Below, piece by piece: positions 56,404 through 64,000 of a DNA stretch of 64,000 nucleotides (the stretch's first letter is position 1; each line of letters begins with the position of its first letter). Origin of the DNA: Blastocatellia bacterium (GTDB lineage Bacteria; Acidobacteriota; Blastocatellia; HR10; J050); contig JALSQX010000011.1 in the NCBI GenBank assembly GCA_026985075.1, positions 1 through 64,000 of the forward strand, in the 5' to 3' direction. The notes under the pieces are model-generated. The model had not been told where the DNA came from. It worked only from the letters and a program-made list of their open reading frames with translations, and ran no database searches. A program made the translations under genes and the position numbers.

Positions 56404-58743
56404 ATGAAGCGACGCGAGTTTCTCATCACCACGACTCTGGGGGCGGGAGCGACCGTTGTGCTCCAAGGTTGCGGGCATCGAGAAGAGCGACTCATCCCTC
56501 TCCTCGTGTCCGAGGAACAGCTCGTGCCGGGCGCCCAGTACTGGACGGCGAGCGTCTGTCGCCAGTGTCCGGCCGGTTGCGGCATCGTGGTCAAGACCAT
56601 GCTCGGCGAAGCGACGACGACAGTCGATGGTCAAACGGTGCGCGTCAAACGGCGGCAGGCCAAGAAAATCGAGGGGAATCCCGACCATCCGCTCAATCGA
56701 GGCCGGCTCTGTGCTCGCGGGCAGGCGGGCTTGCAGGTCCTCTATAATCCCGATCGGCTCCAGGGACCATTGAGGCGAACCGGACCGCGGGGTTCCGATC
56801 AATATGTTGAGATCACCTGGGAGGAGGCTATCCGGTTGCTGGTCGAGCGACTCCAGGGATTGCGGCAACGCCACCAGGCCCATGCCCTGGTCTTTCTCAC
56901 TGGCCGGTTATCGAAGCACACGCGCTTGCTCGTCGAGCGATTCATGCGCGCCTATGGCTCGCCCAATCACATCACGTATGAGCTGTTCGATGATGCTGTC
57001 GAGCGTCGAGCGAATGAGCTCACCATGGGGCGAGAGGCTTTGGCGACGTATGATCTCGCCCGGGCGCGTTATGTGCTCTCGTTCAGCGCCCCTTTCCTGG
57101 AGACCTGGCGTTCGCCGGTCTATTACAGTCTGGGATTTGGGAGCATGCGACAGGGACGTCCGGGCGTGCGCGGCAAGCTGGTGCACGTCGAGCCGCGCTT
57201 CTCGCTGACAGCGGCCAGCGCCGATGAGTGGCTTCCCATTAATCCAGGAACGGAGGGGACGCTGGCCATGGGACTGGCCGGGATCATCATCGAAGAGAAT
57301 CTCTTCGATCGGGCATTCATCGAGCGCCACACCCGTGGATTCCAGGCGTTCCGTCAGTTGGCGCGTGAGGAGTATCCTCCCGAGCGGGTCTCCGAGATCA
57401 CCGCCATTCCTGCTGAGACCATCGTGCGTCTGGCTCGCGAGTTCGCTCAACACCGGCCCAGCCTGGCATTGGGCGGTGGTGCGGCGGCGGCCCACACGAA
57501 CGGCCTCTTCAACCTGATCGCCATCCAGGCTCTCAACGCCCTGGTAGGGAACTTGGGCCGGCCAGGCGGTCTCTCGTTCACCCCCGATCCGCCATTTCAA
57601 GAATTTCCACCGGTGCCCGAGACGCCTCAAACCCGGGAGAGCTTGCGCCAGCCTCGACTCGATCGCGTCGACGGAGCAACGAGCATCCCCGCGCTCATCG
57701 AGCGATGGCGGTCGGGCCAACCATATGCCGTGGATACGCTCTTTCTCTATGAAGTCAATCCGCTGTTCACGCTTCCTCCAGCGTTAGGTGTGCGAGAGGC
57801 GCTCCAGAAGATCCCTTTCATCGTCAGTTTTTCATCTTTCAAAGACGAATCCGCGGCATGGGCTGATTTGATTCTGCCCGATCACACCTACCTGGAGAGC
57901 TGGTGGGATGAAGTGCCGGAGCCGGGAGCGGGACAGCCGGCAGTGGGACTGGCTCAGCCGGTGGTCAAACCGCTATATAACACGCGCCTCACATCGGATG
58001 TGTTACTCCACGTGGCTCGGACTATCGGCGACGATATGCGGGCGGCTCTCCCCTGGGAGCGATTCGAGGATTTTTTGAAGGAGGCCTATCGCGGTCTCCA
58101 TCGCGCCGTGGGTGAAGGAGGGGATTTCGAGCATTTTTGGGAGGAGGTTCTCAAAAACGGCGGTTGGTGGATGCCCGATGACCAGCGGTCGTCACTGACG
58201 GACCATCCGGAGCCACAAACATTTGATTTTTCGCCCGCGCTCTCGCATCGGCGACAACCGACGTTCGCTGGCGATGAGCGAGCCTATCCCTTTCACCTGC
58301 ACATCTATCCATCCATCGCCTTTTTCGATGGCCGAGGCGCCAACCAACCTTGGCTCCAGGAGATGCCCGATCCGATGACCACGGTGGCCTGGGGATCATG
58401 GGTGGAGATTCATCCTCGGACGGCCGAGCAGCTTGGAGTGAGCGAGGGCGATTGGGTGTGGATCGAATCGCCCCATGGCCGGATTCAGGCCCCAGTGGTT
58501 CTCTTTCCCGGAGCGCGACCGGATACCGTCAACATACCGGTGGGGCAAGGTCACCAGGCCTACGGACGCTACGCGAAGGACCGGGGCGCCAATCCCGTTC
58601 GTCTGCTCACGCCATTGATGGAACCCGTGTCGGGCGGATTGGCTTGGGCGGCCACGCGGGTGAAGGTGTCAAAGGCACCTGACCGCGGTCGACTCGTCAC
58701 CGTGGGTTACACGAGGGTGCATACGGAAGCTGAACGACGGTGA
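56404..58743 (+). CDS. Molybdopterin-oxidoreductase-like subunit of Act/Qrc-like complex
   Basis: This encodes 779 residues. The N-terminus MKRREFLITTTLGAGATVVLQGC combines a twin-arginine motif with a lipobox-like cysteine at 23, so it is probably a Tat-exported, possibly lipidated, periplasmic subunit. The domain retains four Fe-S cysteines (CRQCPAGC and RLCARG). The region where catalytic family members carry a Cys or Ser molybdenum ligand shows neither (ELFDDAVERRANELTMG), as in ActB and QrcB. The C-terminal part (WVEIHPRTAEQLGVSEGDWVWIESPHGRIQAPVVL) is the molybdopterin-dinucleotide-binding-like domain. Unlike ActB of the first cluster it is not fused to a ferredoxin module. Confidence 0.88.
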   Translation: MKRREFLITTTLGAGATVVLQGCGHREERLIPLLVSEEQLVPGAQYWTASVCRQCPAGCGIVVKTMLGEATTTVDGQTVRVKRRQAKKIEGNPDHPLNRGRLCARGQAGLQVLYNPDRLQGPLRRTGPRGSDQYVEITWEEAIRLLVERLQGLRQRHQAHALVFLTGRLSKHTRLLVERFMRAYGSPNHITYELFDDAVERRANELTMGREALATYDLARARYVLSFSAPFLETWRSPVYYSLGFGSMRQGRPGVRGKLVHVEPRFSLTAASADEWLPINPGTEGTLAMGLAGIIIEENLFDRAFIERHTRGFQAFRQLAREEYPPERVSEITAIPAETIVRLAREFAQHRPSLALGGGAAAAHTNGLFNLIAIQALNALVGNLGRPGGLSFTPDPPFQEFPPVPETPQTRESLRQPRLDRVDGATSIPALIERWRSGQPYAVDTLFLYEVNPLFTLPPALGVREALQKIPFIVSFSSFKDESAAWADLILPDHTYLESWWDEVPEPGAGQPAVGLAQPVVKPLYNTRLTSDVLLHVARTIGDDMRAALPWERFEDFLKEAYRGLHRAVGEGGDFEHFWEEVLKNGGWWMPDDQRSSLTDHPEPQTFDFSPALSHRRQPTFAGDERAYPFHLHIYPSIAFFDGRGANQPWLQEMPDPMTTVAWGSWVEIHPRTAEQLGVSEGDWVWIESPHGRIQAPVVLFPGARPDTVNIPVGQGHQAYGRYAKDRGANPVRLLTPLMEPVSGGLAWAATRVKVSKAPDRGRLVTVGYTRVHTEAERR

Positions 58744-58796
58744 TCTGCGCCCTTCGCCAGTCATCGAGAAGCGGAGGGCCGAGGAGGAAAACGGAG

Positions 58797-59492
58797 ATGG
58801 CAAAATGGGGCATGGTCATCGACCTGGATCGTTGTACGGGATGCGAAGCCTGTGTCATCGCCTGTCACGCGGAGAACAACCTGCCCATCGTAGGGGAAGA
58901 AGAGTCAGCGAAGGGCCGACAGCATAACTGGATTCGCGTCGAACGCTATTGGGAAGGCGAGTATCCTCATATTCGGGCGCGGTTCATCCCCGTGCTCTGC
59001 CAGCAGTGTGATCATGCTCCTTGCGAACCGGTGTGCCCGGTCTATGCCACCTATCATAACCCCGAAGGACTCAACGCTCAGGTGTACAATCGATGTATTG
59101 GAACGCGATTCTGTGCCAATAACTGTCCCTACACGGTGCGCGTCTTCAACTGGTTCGATCATCACTGGGAGAAACCTCTTGACGAGCAACTCAATCCAGA
59201 CGTATCTATTCGCACGCGAGGGATGATGGAAAAGTGCACTTTCTGCATTCAACGCATTCATCGGGCGCGCCACCAGGCCGAGGACGAAGGTCGGGACATT
59301 CGGGATGGCGATGTTCAGCCGGCATGCGTCCAATCCTGTCCCACCGAGGCCATGGTGTTCGGCGATTTGGACGATCCGGACAGTCGCGTCTCGCAGCGAG
59401 CGCGGAGTCGCCGCGCGTTTCGCTTACTCGAAGAGTTGGGGACGGAGCCCAGTGTCATTTATCTCAAAGGCGATGAATGGGTCGAGCCATAG
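58797..59492 (+). CDS. Four-cluster ferredoxin subunit of Act/Qrc-like complex
   Basis: I chose ATG 58797 because GAGGAGG lies upstream, giving 231 residues; a longer frame overlaps the previous gene. The start AKWGMVIDLDRCTGCEACVIACHAENN has the first cluster (C13, C16, C19, C23). It continues with CQQCDHAPCEPVCP, CIGTRFCANNCPYTVRVFNWF and CTFCIQRI, with CVQSCPTEAMVFGD closing. It matches the C-terminal module of ActB segment by segment, but as a free subunit. It would conduct electrons between the NrfD subunit and the pentahaem cytochrome. Confidence 0.92.
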   Translation: MAKWGMVIDLDRCTGCEACVIACHAENNLPIVGEEESAKGRQHNWIRVERYWEGEYPHIRARFIPVLCQQCDHAPCEPVCPVYATYHNPEGLNAQVYNRCIGTRFCANNCPYTVRVFNWFDHHWEKPLDEQLNPDVSIRTRGMMEKCTFCIQRIHRARHQAEDEGRDIRDGDVQPACVQSCPTEAMVFGDLDDPDSRVSQRARSRRAFRLLEELGTEPSVIYLKGDEWVEP

Positions 59493-59537
59493 CGGCGAGG
59501 ATGGAAGATCTGGCCCTTCCCTCCGAGGTGGGCAAGA

Positions 59538-60953
59538 GTGACCGGAATGTCTCAATCGGATGGCCGAACTATGAGTGACGAAACCGGATCTCTGACGACA
59601 CGCATGATGCACGAAGATCTCATCCGTCCAGTGGTGTTCACCGGGCGGCGATTTTATCTGGCGGTGGCTTTGTTGGGACTGATCGTGCTCTGGGGATTGG
59701 CCGCTTGGGGATATCAAGTGAGGACGGGCATGGGAGTTGCCGGCATCAACAGCCCAGTCTTTTGGGGCGTGTACATTGCCACCTACATCTTTTTCATTGG
59801 CATCAGCAATGCGGGCACGCTCATTTCCGCCATGTTGCGTCTGAGCCATGCTGGTTGGCGCCATCCAGTGACCCGGTGTGCGGAAGCGATCACTGTGTTC
59901 GCGCTGATGGTCGGGGGGATGTTTCCGCTCATTCATCTAGGCCGCGTCTGGAAATTTTATTGGCTCATCCCCTATCCCAATGAACGGGGATTGTGGCCCA
60001 ACTTTCATAGTCCGCTGGTGTGGGATTTCATGGCCATCAATACCTACTTGTTGGGAAGTTTCGTCTACCTTTATCTGCCGATGTTGCCCGACTTGGCCTT
60101 GATCCGCGATCGCGTGAACGGGTGGCGGCGCCGGTTCTATGGCTTGCTCGCCCTCGGCTGGAGCGGGACACCGGTAGAGTGGCATCGACTGGAGAAGGCG
60201 ATCTCTATTCTGGCCGTCGTCATCATTCCTGTGGCCATCTCCATGCATTCGGTCGTCGCCTGGGATTTCTCGGTAGCCCTCAAGCCGATGTGGCACAGCA
60301 CGATCTTCGCTCCCTATTTTGTCGTCGGCGCGCTCTTTTCGGGCATTGCCATATTGATAGTAGCTATGGTGATCTTGCGCCGCGTGTTCCACCTGGAAGC
60401 GTATCTGGAGCCCATCCATTTCAATAATCTCGGATTGCTCCTGCTGATGTTTTGCTGCTTGTGGCTCTATTTCACGTTCGCCGAATATCTGGTGACCTGG
60501 TACGGCCACCTGCCCGATGAGATGGCCCCATTCCGATTCAGGGTAGAAGGATCGTTGGCCCCATTTTTCTGGGGCATGGTGTTGATGAACTTCGTCATTC
60601 CCGTTCCCATTCTGGCGGTGCGCAAGACGCGAACGGTCACCGGCTGTCTGGTGGCCTCGTTGTCCATCCTCATCGGCATGTGGTTGGAGCGGTATCTCAT
60701 CGTCGTCGGGACGCTCTCGCGCCCGCGACTGGAGTTCGCCTGGGGGCATTATGCGCCCACGTGGGTGGAAATGTCTATTCTCGCGGGGACGATCGCCTAT
60801 TTCATCCTGTTATACGTGTTGTTCAGCAAGCTCTTTCCCATCATCTCTATCTGGGAGTTCAAGCAGGGACGCCGTCTTCGTGAGCGAAGACCCACGAGGG
60901 ATGTCCCCGTCATGGCCGATGAACCATTTCCTGGAGTGATGCTGGATGACTGA
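59538..60953 (+). CDS. NrfD/ActC-like quinone-reactive membrane subunit
   Basis: This 471-residue protein (start 59538; ATG 59571 also possible) has about ten membrane helices. NrfD-family text includes GVYIATYIFFIGISNAGTLISAMLRLSHAGWRHPVTRCAEAIT, LGRVWKFYWLIPYPN and WHSTIFAPYFVVGALFSGIAIL, each with a close counterpart in ActC of the first cluster. It should bind quinone on the periplasmic side and is the likely energy-coupling subunit. It overlaps the DUF3341 gene by 8 bp. There is no ActF-like second membrane subunit after it. Confidence 0.93.
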   Translation: MTGMSQSDGRTMSDETGSLTTRMMHEDLIRPVVFTGRRFYLAVALLGLIVLWGLAAWGYQVRTGMGVAGINSPVFWGVYIATYIFFIGISNAGTLISAMLRLSHAGWRHPVTRCAEAITVFALMVGGMFPLIHLGRVWKFYWLIPYPNERGLWPNFHSPLVWDFMAINTYLLGSFVYLYLPMLPDLALIRDRVNGWRRRFYGLLALGWSGTPVEWHRLEKAISILAVVIIPVAISMHSVVAWDFSVALKPMWHSTIFAPYFVVGALFSGIAILIVAMVILRRVFHLEAYLEPIHFNNLGLLLLMFCCLWLYFTFAEYLVTWYGHLPDEMAPFRFRVEGSLAPFFWGMVLMNFVIPVPILAVRKTRTVTGCLVASLSILIGMWLERYLIVVGTLSRPRLEFAWGHYAPTWVEMSILAGTIAYFILLYVLFSKLFPIISIWEFKQGRRLRERRPTRDVPVMADEPFPGVMLDD

Positions 60954-61470
60954 ACGAGTTCTCGGTGTATTTGAAACGCCTGCCGATGCCCGTCGAGCGG
61001 TGAGGGAATTGGTCAACGCGGGCATCCCGCGACAAAACATCATCATCTGTTCGACCGAACCAATGCTCGATCCCGAGTTCCTCCCAGTTGAAGATCGGAA
61101 GACGCGGATGTCGCTCTGGGCGATCGTGGGCGCCATTCTGGGGTGCGCCATTGGTTATTCATTGCCGGTCACCGCTGCTCGGCTTATGGGGCTCGCATCG
61201 GGGGGGCAACCCATCGTCTCGTTATGGGCTTTTGCCATCGTCATTTTTGAATTGACGGCGCTTGGCGCTATCGGTGGAACGGTCATCACGTTCTTTCGCG
61301 AGGCGGGTCTGCCCGAGCGGCCCAGAGCCATTCCCAGCGCTGAGATGGCCAGGACGTTTGTCGACGCTGGCTTGATCGTCGGTGTGTCGGGCGATCGCAT
61401 GGAGACAATCGAGATAGCCGATCGCCTGTTACGAGAGGCGGGGGCCAGAGAGATCGAGCATCAGAGATAA
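60946..61470 (+). CDS. DUF3341 (ActD-like) subunit
   Basis: This 174-residue protein has an N-terminal alpha/beta segment (VLGVFETPADARRAVRELVNAGIP), two membrane helices (about 55-75 and 88-115) and a soluble tail. It is a divergent DUF3341 protein: the YTPFAVHGMD motif seen in the first cluster is replaced by ICSTEPMLDPEF. Its presence links this complex to ACIII rather than to Qrc of sulphate reducers, which lacks ActD. It is the last gene of the operon. The 214 bp that follow separate it from the convergent barrel gene and show no clear terminator. Confidence 0.82.
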   Translation: MTERVLGVFETPADARRAVRELVNAGIPRQNIIICSTEPMLDPEFLPVEDRKTRMSLWAIVGAILGCAIGYSLPVTAARLMGLASGGQPIVSLWAFAIVIFELTALGAIGGTVITFFREAGLPERPRAIPSAEMARTFVDAGLIVGVSGDRMETIEIADRLLREAGAREIEHQR

Positions 61471-61684
61471 CGGCCGTGTGATCACGATCCCCCTCCATGG
61501 GTGAAGATACTTCCCCGAAGTATGCGATCTGCTCATCGTGCCTCTCTGACAAACCGGGTGGACTGGCGGGTGGCGGCTCGCATTCGTCATCCAGTGGTGA
61601 GCCCGTATATGGAATAGGCGATCATCGCGTGAATCCCGCCGTGAGGGCGATGACCCGTCACGTCACGACGCCATTGGCCGTCGA

Positions 61685-63859
61685 TCAAAAAGAGAGCCGC
61701 AAACTCGTGGTCAACAGGTTGGCCCGGTAATCCTGAATCGAGCGACCGCGCTCATTATACCCGTAGTGCTGATAGTTGATGTTCAACGTCACCGTGTCAT
61801 GCAGAGGGAAGCTCAATCGGGCGTAAGGGCGGTGAAAATTGATGGGAAAACTGCCGCTGGAGTTCACGAGCCGATAACCGAAATCCGTACGAACGCCTTT
61901 ATAGAGCGTCAGATTGATGCCCGCTTGCACCACGTGACTATCCTCTCGATAGACGATCACGGGACGCGGCGCGTTTCCTCGATCTCGATCCAGGGTGTAG
62001 ATGGTGGCCGTGATATGACTGCGCGTGTAATCCACATCCAGCGTCGCTCGCTTCTGGGGGAACCACGACAGGGAGAAGCCGCCGCTTCGATAGCGATTCT
62101 GATTCCGTAACATGAGATCGAGTCCCTGTCGGGTCCGGTTCGGTCGCGTTTGATCGGAGACCGTTCCCGAGGCGGTGAACGACCATCGATCATTCGGCCG
62201 GAACTGAATGCGAAGCCGCCCCCGTTGATAATCGCGCGGCTCGACGCGGGTGAAAGAAGTGAGACGGCCTCCATTTTCATAGTCGAATGCCAGGCGGAGC
62301 CGGCGTCGCCAGCGATAACTGAAGCCGGTAAACAGCGTGTGCGTATTTTGCGTCGTCTGTTCATCGCGTGGCTCGAAGTCGAAGGGGGGCTCGGGACCGA
62401 AGATCGAAGAGCGGATGCTCTGTCGGTCGCGTTCTTGCAAAAAGGTGCGCCGGTGCTCGAACCGATAGCCGGCGCGCACGATGAGTTGATCGGTGATCGC
62501 GTAGTCGCCCTGCACCCGATTCATGAACGCATTCAAGAACTCGCGCCGGAATGAGGTCTGCTCCACCGTCACCTGTTCTTCAGGCGCATCGAAGTTGGTG
62601 AATTGTTCGCCGAAGGTCGTGGCACCAGCGATGACGAAGTGCGCACCACGAAACGTCTCGCTCACCGCTAATCGTCGCCCGAGGCGAAGGCGCATGGTTC
62701 CATCGGCGACGAGGTGAGGTCGGCGGGGATTCGCCCGATTGGCCGCCAGCCCGCGAGAAGCGAAGAGAAACGTCTCTCGATTCAATACCACACCGCTGAA
62801 AAAGCGCGCGTAGGCATAATCGATGTCGGCGTCGCTATAGTAGAGCCGTGCCGTGAAGGCCAAGCGTCGCAGACCCCGAGAACTCACCGCCACTCGGGTA
62901 GTGGGAATGGAGCCGCGGGCGAAGTAGAATCGTTGGAACGCGGTGAGAAAGATCTGTTGGAAATCGAAGAGCAGATCGGGACTGTTCCCCAAACTGAACG
63001 TTCCCGGGAGCGCGTTCCCCTGATCATCTCTGAAGCGACGGAATCCCTGCTCGAAGCCCATCGTCAGCTTCCACACGCTCAGGTCGACGCCGAACGTGTA
63101 ATCGTCCGTGCTGTTCTTGACGCGACGAGCGATGAGAAACTCATCACCCCCCATGTTCACGGTGATGAAGGCGGGCCCCGAGATGCTGTTCCGAGCGTAA
63201 CGGAGATGCACCTGCAGGCGCGGGGCGTGAGGGAAGAGATCCAGACGGGCGCTCTGAAGGCGACGGGAGAGGTCAAAACTATGTTGGCCGAGCACCGTGC
63301 CGCTGGCCTGGCGAGCGCCGATCTTCCGTCGCACCGCTTCGGCGAACGATGGGTTGGCAAACTGAGGGATGAAGTTGAAGGAATCGATCTTTTGATAGTG
63401 ATACGCGAAGTCGTACCAGAGATCTTTCTTCACGCGCACTCGCGCTGTGTTATAGGGGTCCCCTCCCCAGTGATCCAGAGTCACGCTCAAACTATCGAAT
63501 AATCGGCCACTGCTCTCCGGAGCGCGTAGTTCGAAAGATGACGAGAACAATTTCAACCCATTGCCCAGATTGACGTGGCTGCGATAGACGTCCTCGTTGC
63601 CATCGAAATCGCGCCACCGCGGCCCGAATTCAATGGTGTTCTTGAGCCGCAGCCCACCGAAGGTGATGGGTTCGCGCTGAGGTGGCACCAGGTGCGACGA
63701 TGAGGCCGAGGCCGTCGCCGGAGGAGAAGAATGGACTTCGGTGATCACCTCGTTCGCGGCCGGTCGTTGCGCCGAGACGGAGTACAGGCCGAGGGCCAGC
63801 GCTGGGGCGAGTCCCAGGACGTTGATCATAGACGGGCCGATCCATCGACGTCTTCTCAT
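61685..63859 (-). CDS. Outer-membrane beta-barrel, MtrB/PioB-like candidate
   Basis: This encodes 724 residues. A basic signal peptide (about 1-32) ends near VSAQ and is followed by a short Ser/Ala/Pro linker. From about residue 65 to the end the protein is a regular alternation of amphipathic strands (…TIEFGPRWRDFDG…YHYQKIDSFNF…) closing with LLTTSLRLSF, as expected of a large barrel. Such barrels beside MtrA/DmsE cytochromes form the sheath of porin-cytochrome conduits. The N-terminal CxxC of Shewanella MtrB is absent, so assignment rests on size, fold and the cytochrome gene 44 bp upstream. It converges on the second Act-like operon. Confidence 0.7.
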   Translation of the reverse strand: MRRRRWIGPSMINVLGLAPALALGLYSVSAQRPAANEVITEVHSSPPATASASSSHLVPPQREPITFGGLRLKNTIEFGPRWRDFDGNEDVYRSHVNLGNGLKLFSSSFELRAPESSGRLFDSLSVTLDHWGGDPYNTARVRVKKDLWYDFAYHYQKIDSFNFIPQFANPSFAEAVRRKIGARQASGTVLGQHSFDLSRRLQSARLDLFPHAPRLQVHLRYARNSISGPAFITVNMGGDEFLIARRVKNSTDDYTFGVDLSVWKLTMGFEQGFRRFRDDQGNALPGTFSLGNSPDLLFDFQQIFLTAFQRFYFARGSIPTTRVAVSSRGLRRLAFTARLYYSDADIDYAYARFFSGVVLNRETFLFASRGLAANRANPRRPHLVADGTMRLRLGRRLAVSETFRGAHFVIAGATTFGEQFTNFDAPEEQVTVEQTSFRREFLNAFMNRVQGDYAITDQLIVRAGYRFEHRRTFLQERDRQSIRSSIFGPEPPFDFEPRDEQTTQNTHTLFTGFSYRWRRRLRLAFDYENGGRLTSFTRVEPRDYQRGRLRIQFRPNDRWSFTASGTVSDQTRPNRTRQGLDLMLRNQNRYRSGGFSLSWFPQKRATLDVDYTRSHITATIYTLDRDRGNAPRPVIVYREDSHVVQAGINLTLYKGVRTDFGYRLVNSSGSFPINFHRPYARLSFPLHDTVTLNINYQHYGYNERGRSIQDYRANLLTTSLRLSF

Positions 63860-63903
63860 ATCGCTCTGCGCTCACCTTGATGCCCGTTCATCTGCCCGTT
63901 CCT

Positions 63904-64000
63904 TCATCGGAAAAAGAGTCGGCTCGTATTGGAGCCATGAATCATCACATGACAGCTCGTACAGTTCTGAAAGCGCGGCAGTCGCAGATCGTGGACAAAT
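63904..64000 (-). CDS. MtrA/DmsE-like multihaem cytochrome c, C-terminal fragment
   Basis: Read on the minus strand, the frame from 63999 to the TGA at 63904-63906 encodes FVHDLRLPRFQNCTSCH, then VMIHGSN and a short end LFFR. The CxxCH followed by x3-HGSN is the characteristic final haem of decahaem MtrA/PioA/DmsE cytochromes. The gene continues beyond the window, so the number of haems is unknown. It ends 44 bp before the barrel gene and is transcribed in the same direction, which is the usual MtrA-MtrB order. Confidence 0.75.
   Translation of the reverse strand, partial: FVHDLRLPRFQNCTSCHVMIHGSNTSRLFFR

Noticed and set aside
56404-58743. Thiosulphate or polysulphide reductase catalytic subunit
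   Set aside because: No Cys is visible in the molybdenum-ligand region, and the neighbouring pentahaem cytochrome and DUF3341 gene fit an Act/Qrc-like complex better than Phs/Psr.

Overview
This window looks like a chromosomal segment of an Acidobacteriota bacterium. I infer the phylum, and more weakly the class Blastocatellia, from three things: two TonB-dependent receptors that begin with a carboxypeptidase-regulatory-like domain, an alternative complex III (ACIII) cluster, and several large secreted proteins of no recognised family. No 16S rRNA or ribosomal marker is present, so the placement is not proven. Coding density is high, Shine-Dalgarno sites are strong, and I see no insertion sequence, prophage or CRISPR array.

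Layout. 1-4 kb: a C-terminal gene fragment, a secreted helical protein, a Roadblock/LC7 protein, an iodotyrosine-deiodinase-like flavoprotein and tRNA-Ser(UGA). 4.4-7.8 kb (minus): an ABC exporter pair and a DUF3352-like protein. 8.4-12.5 kb (minus): a four-gene extracytoplasmic flavinylation module (beta-barrel porin, FMN-binding protein, His-rich membrane protein, ApbE) with a Fur-like palindrome upstream. 13.2-24.4 kb: a complete C5-route haem block, hemX-hemA-hemC-hemD-hemB-hemL on minus and hemE-hemN-hemH-hemG on plus, diverging from one 142-bp region. 24.5-32.6 kb: two small regulators, an Oar-like TonB receptor and lipid genes (DUF374 acyltransferase, acyl-CoA ligase, fabF). 33-36.5 kb: a promoter, cobalamin riboswitch and terminator ahead of a BtuB-like receptor.

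36.6-54.8 kb (minus) is one nearly gap-free array of 14 genes: rrf2, diheme cytochrome c, narGHJI, actABCDEF, narK, porin. It joins a cytoplasmic-facing nitrate reductase, its transporter and a complete ACIII under one probable Fe-S Rrf2 regulator. A PAS-LuxR regulator with clustered cysteines diverges from it. 55.7-61.5 kb (plus) encodes a second, reduced Act/Qrc-like complex: pentahaem cytochrome, separate molybdopterin-like and ferredoxin subunits, NrfD and DUF3341. Converging on it at 61.7-64.0 kb (minus) are an outer-membrane beta-barrel and the C-terminus of an MtrA/DmsE-type multihaem cytochrome, the signature of an outer-membrane electron conduit.

Taken together the window is a respiratory-flexibility region. 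It holds haem supply, cobalamin uptake, covalently flavinylated periplasmic redox proteins, nitrate respiration coupled to ACIII, and a second quinone-cytochrome complex beside a putative extracellular electron-transfer conduit. The points I rate highest are the nar-act superoperon, the reduced Act/Qrc complex next to the MtrA/MtrB-like pair, and the flavinylation operon with its Fur-like site.
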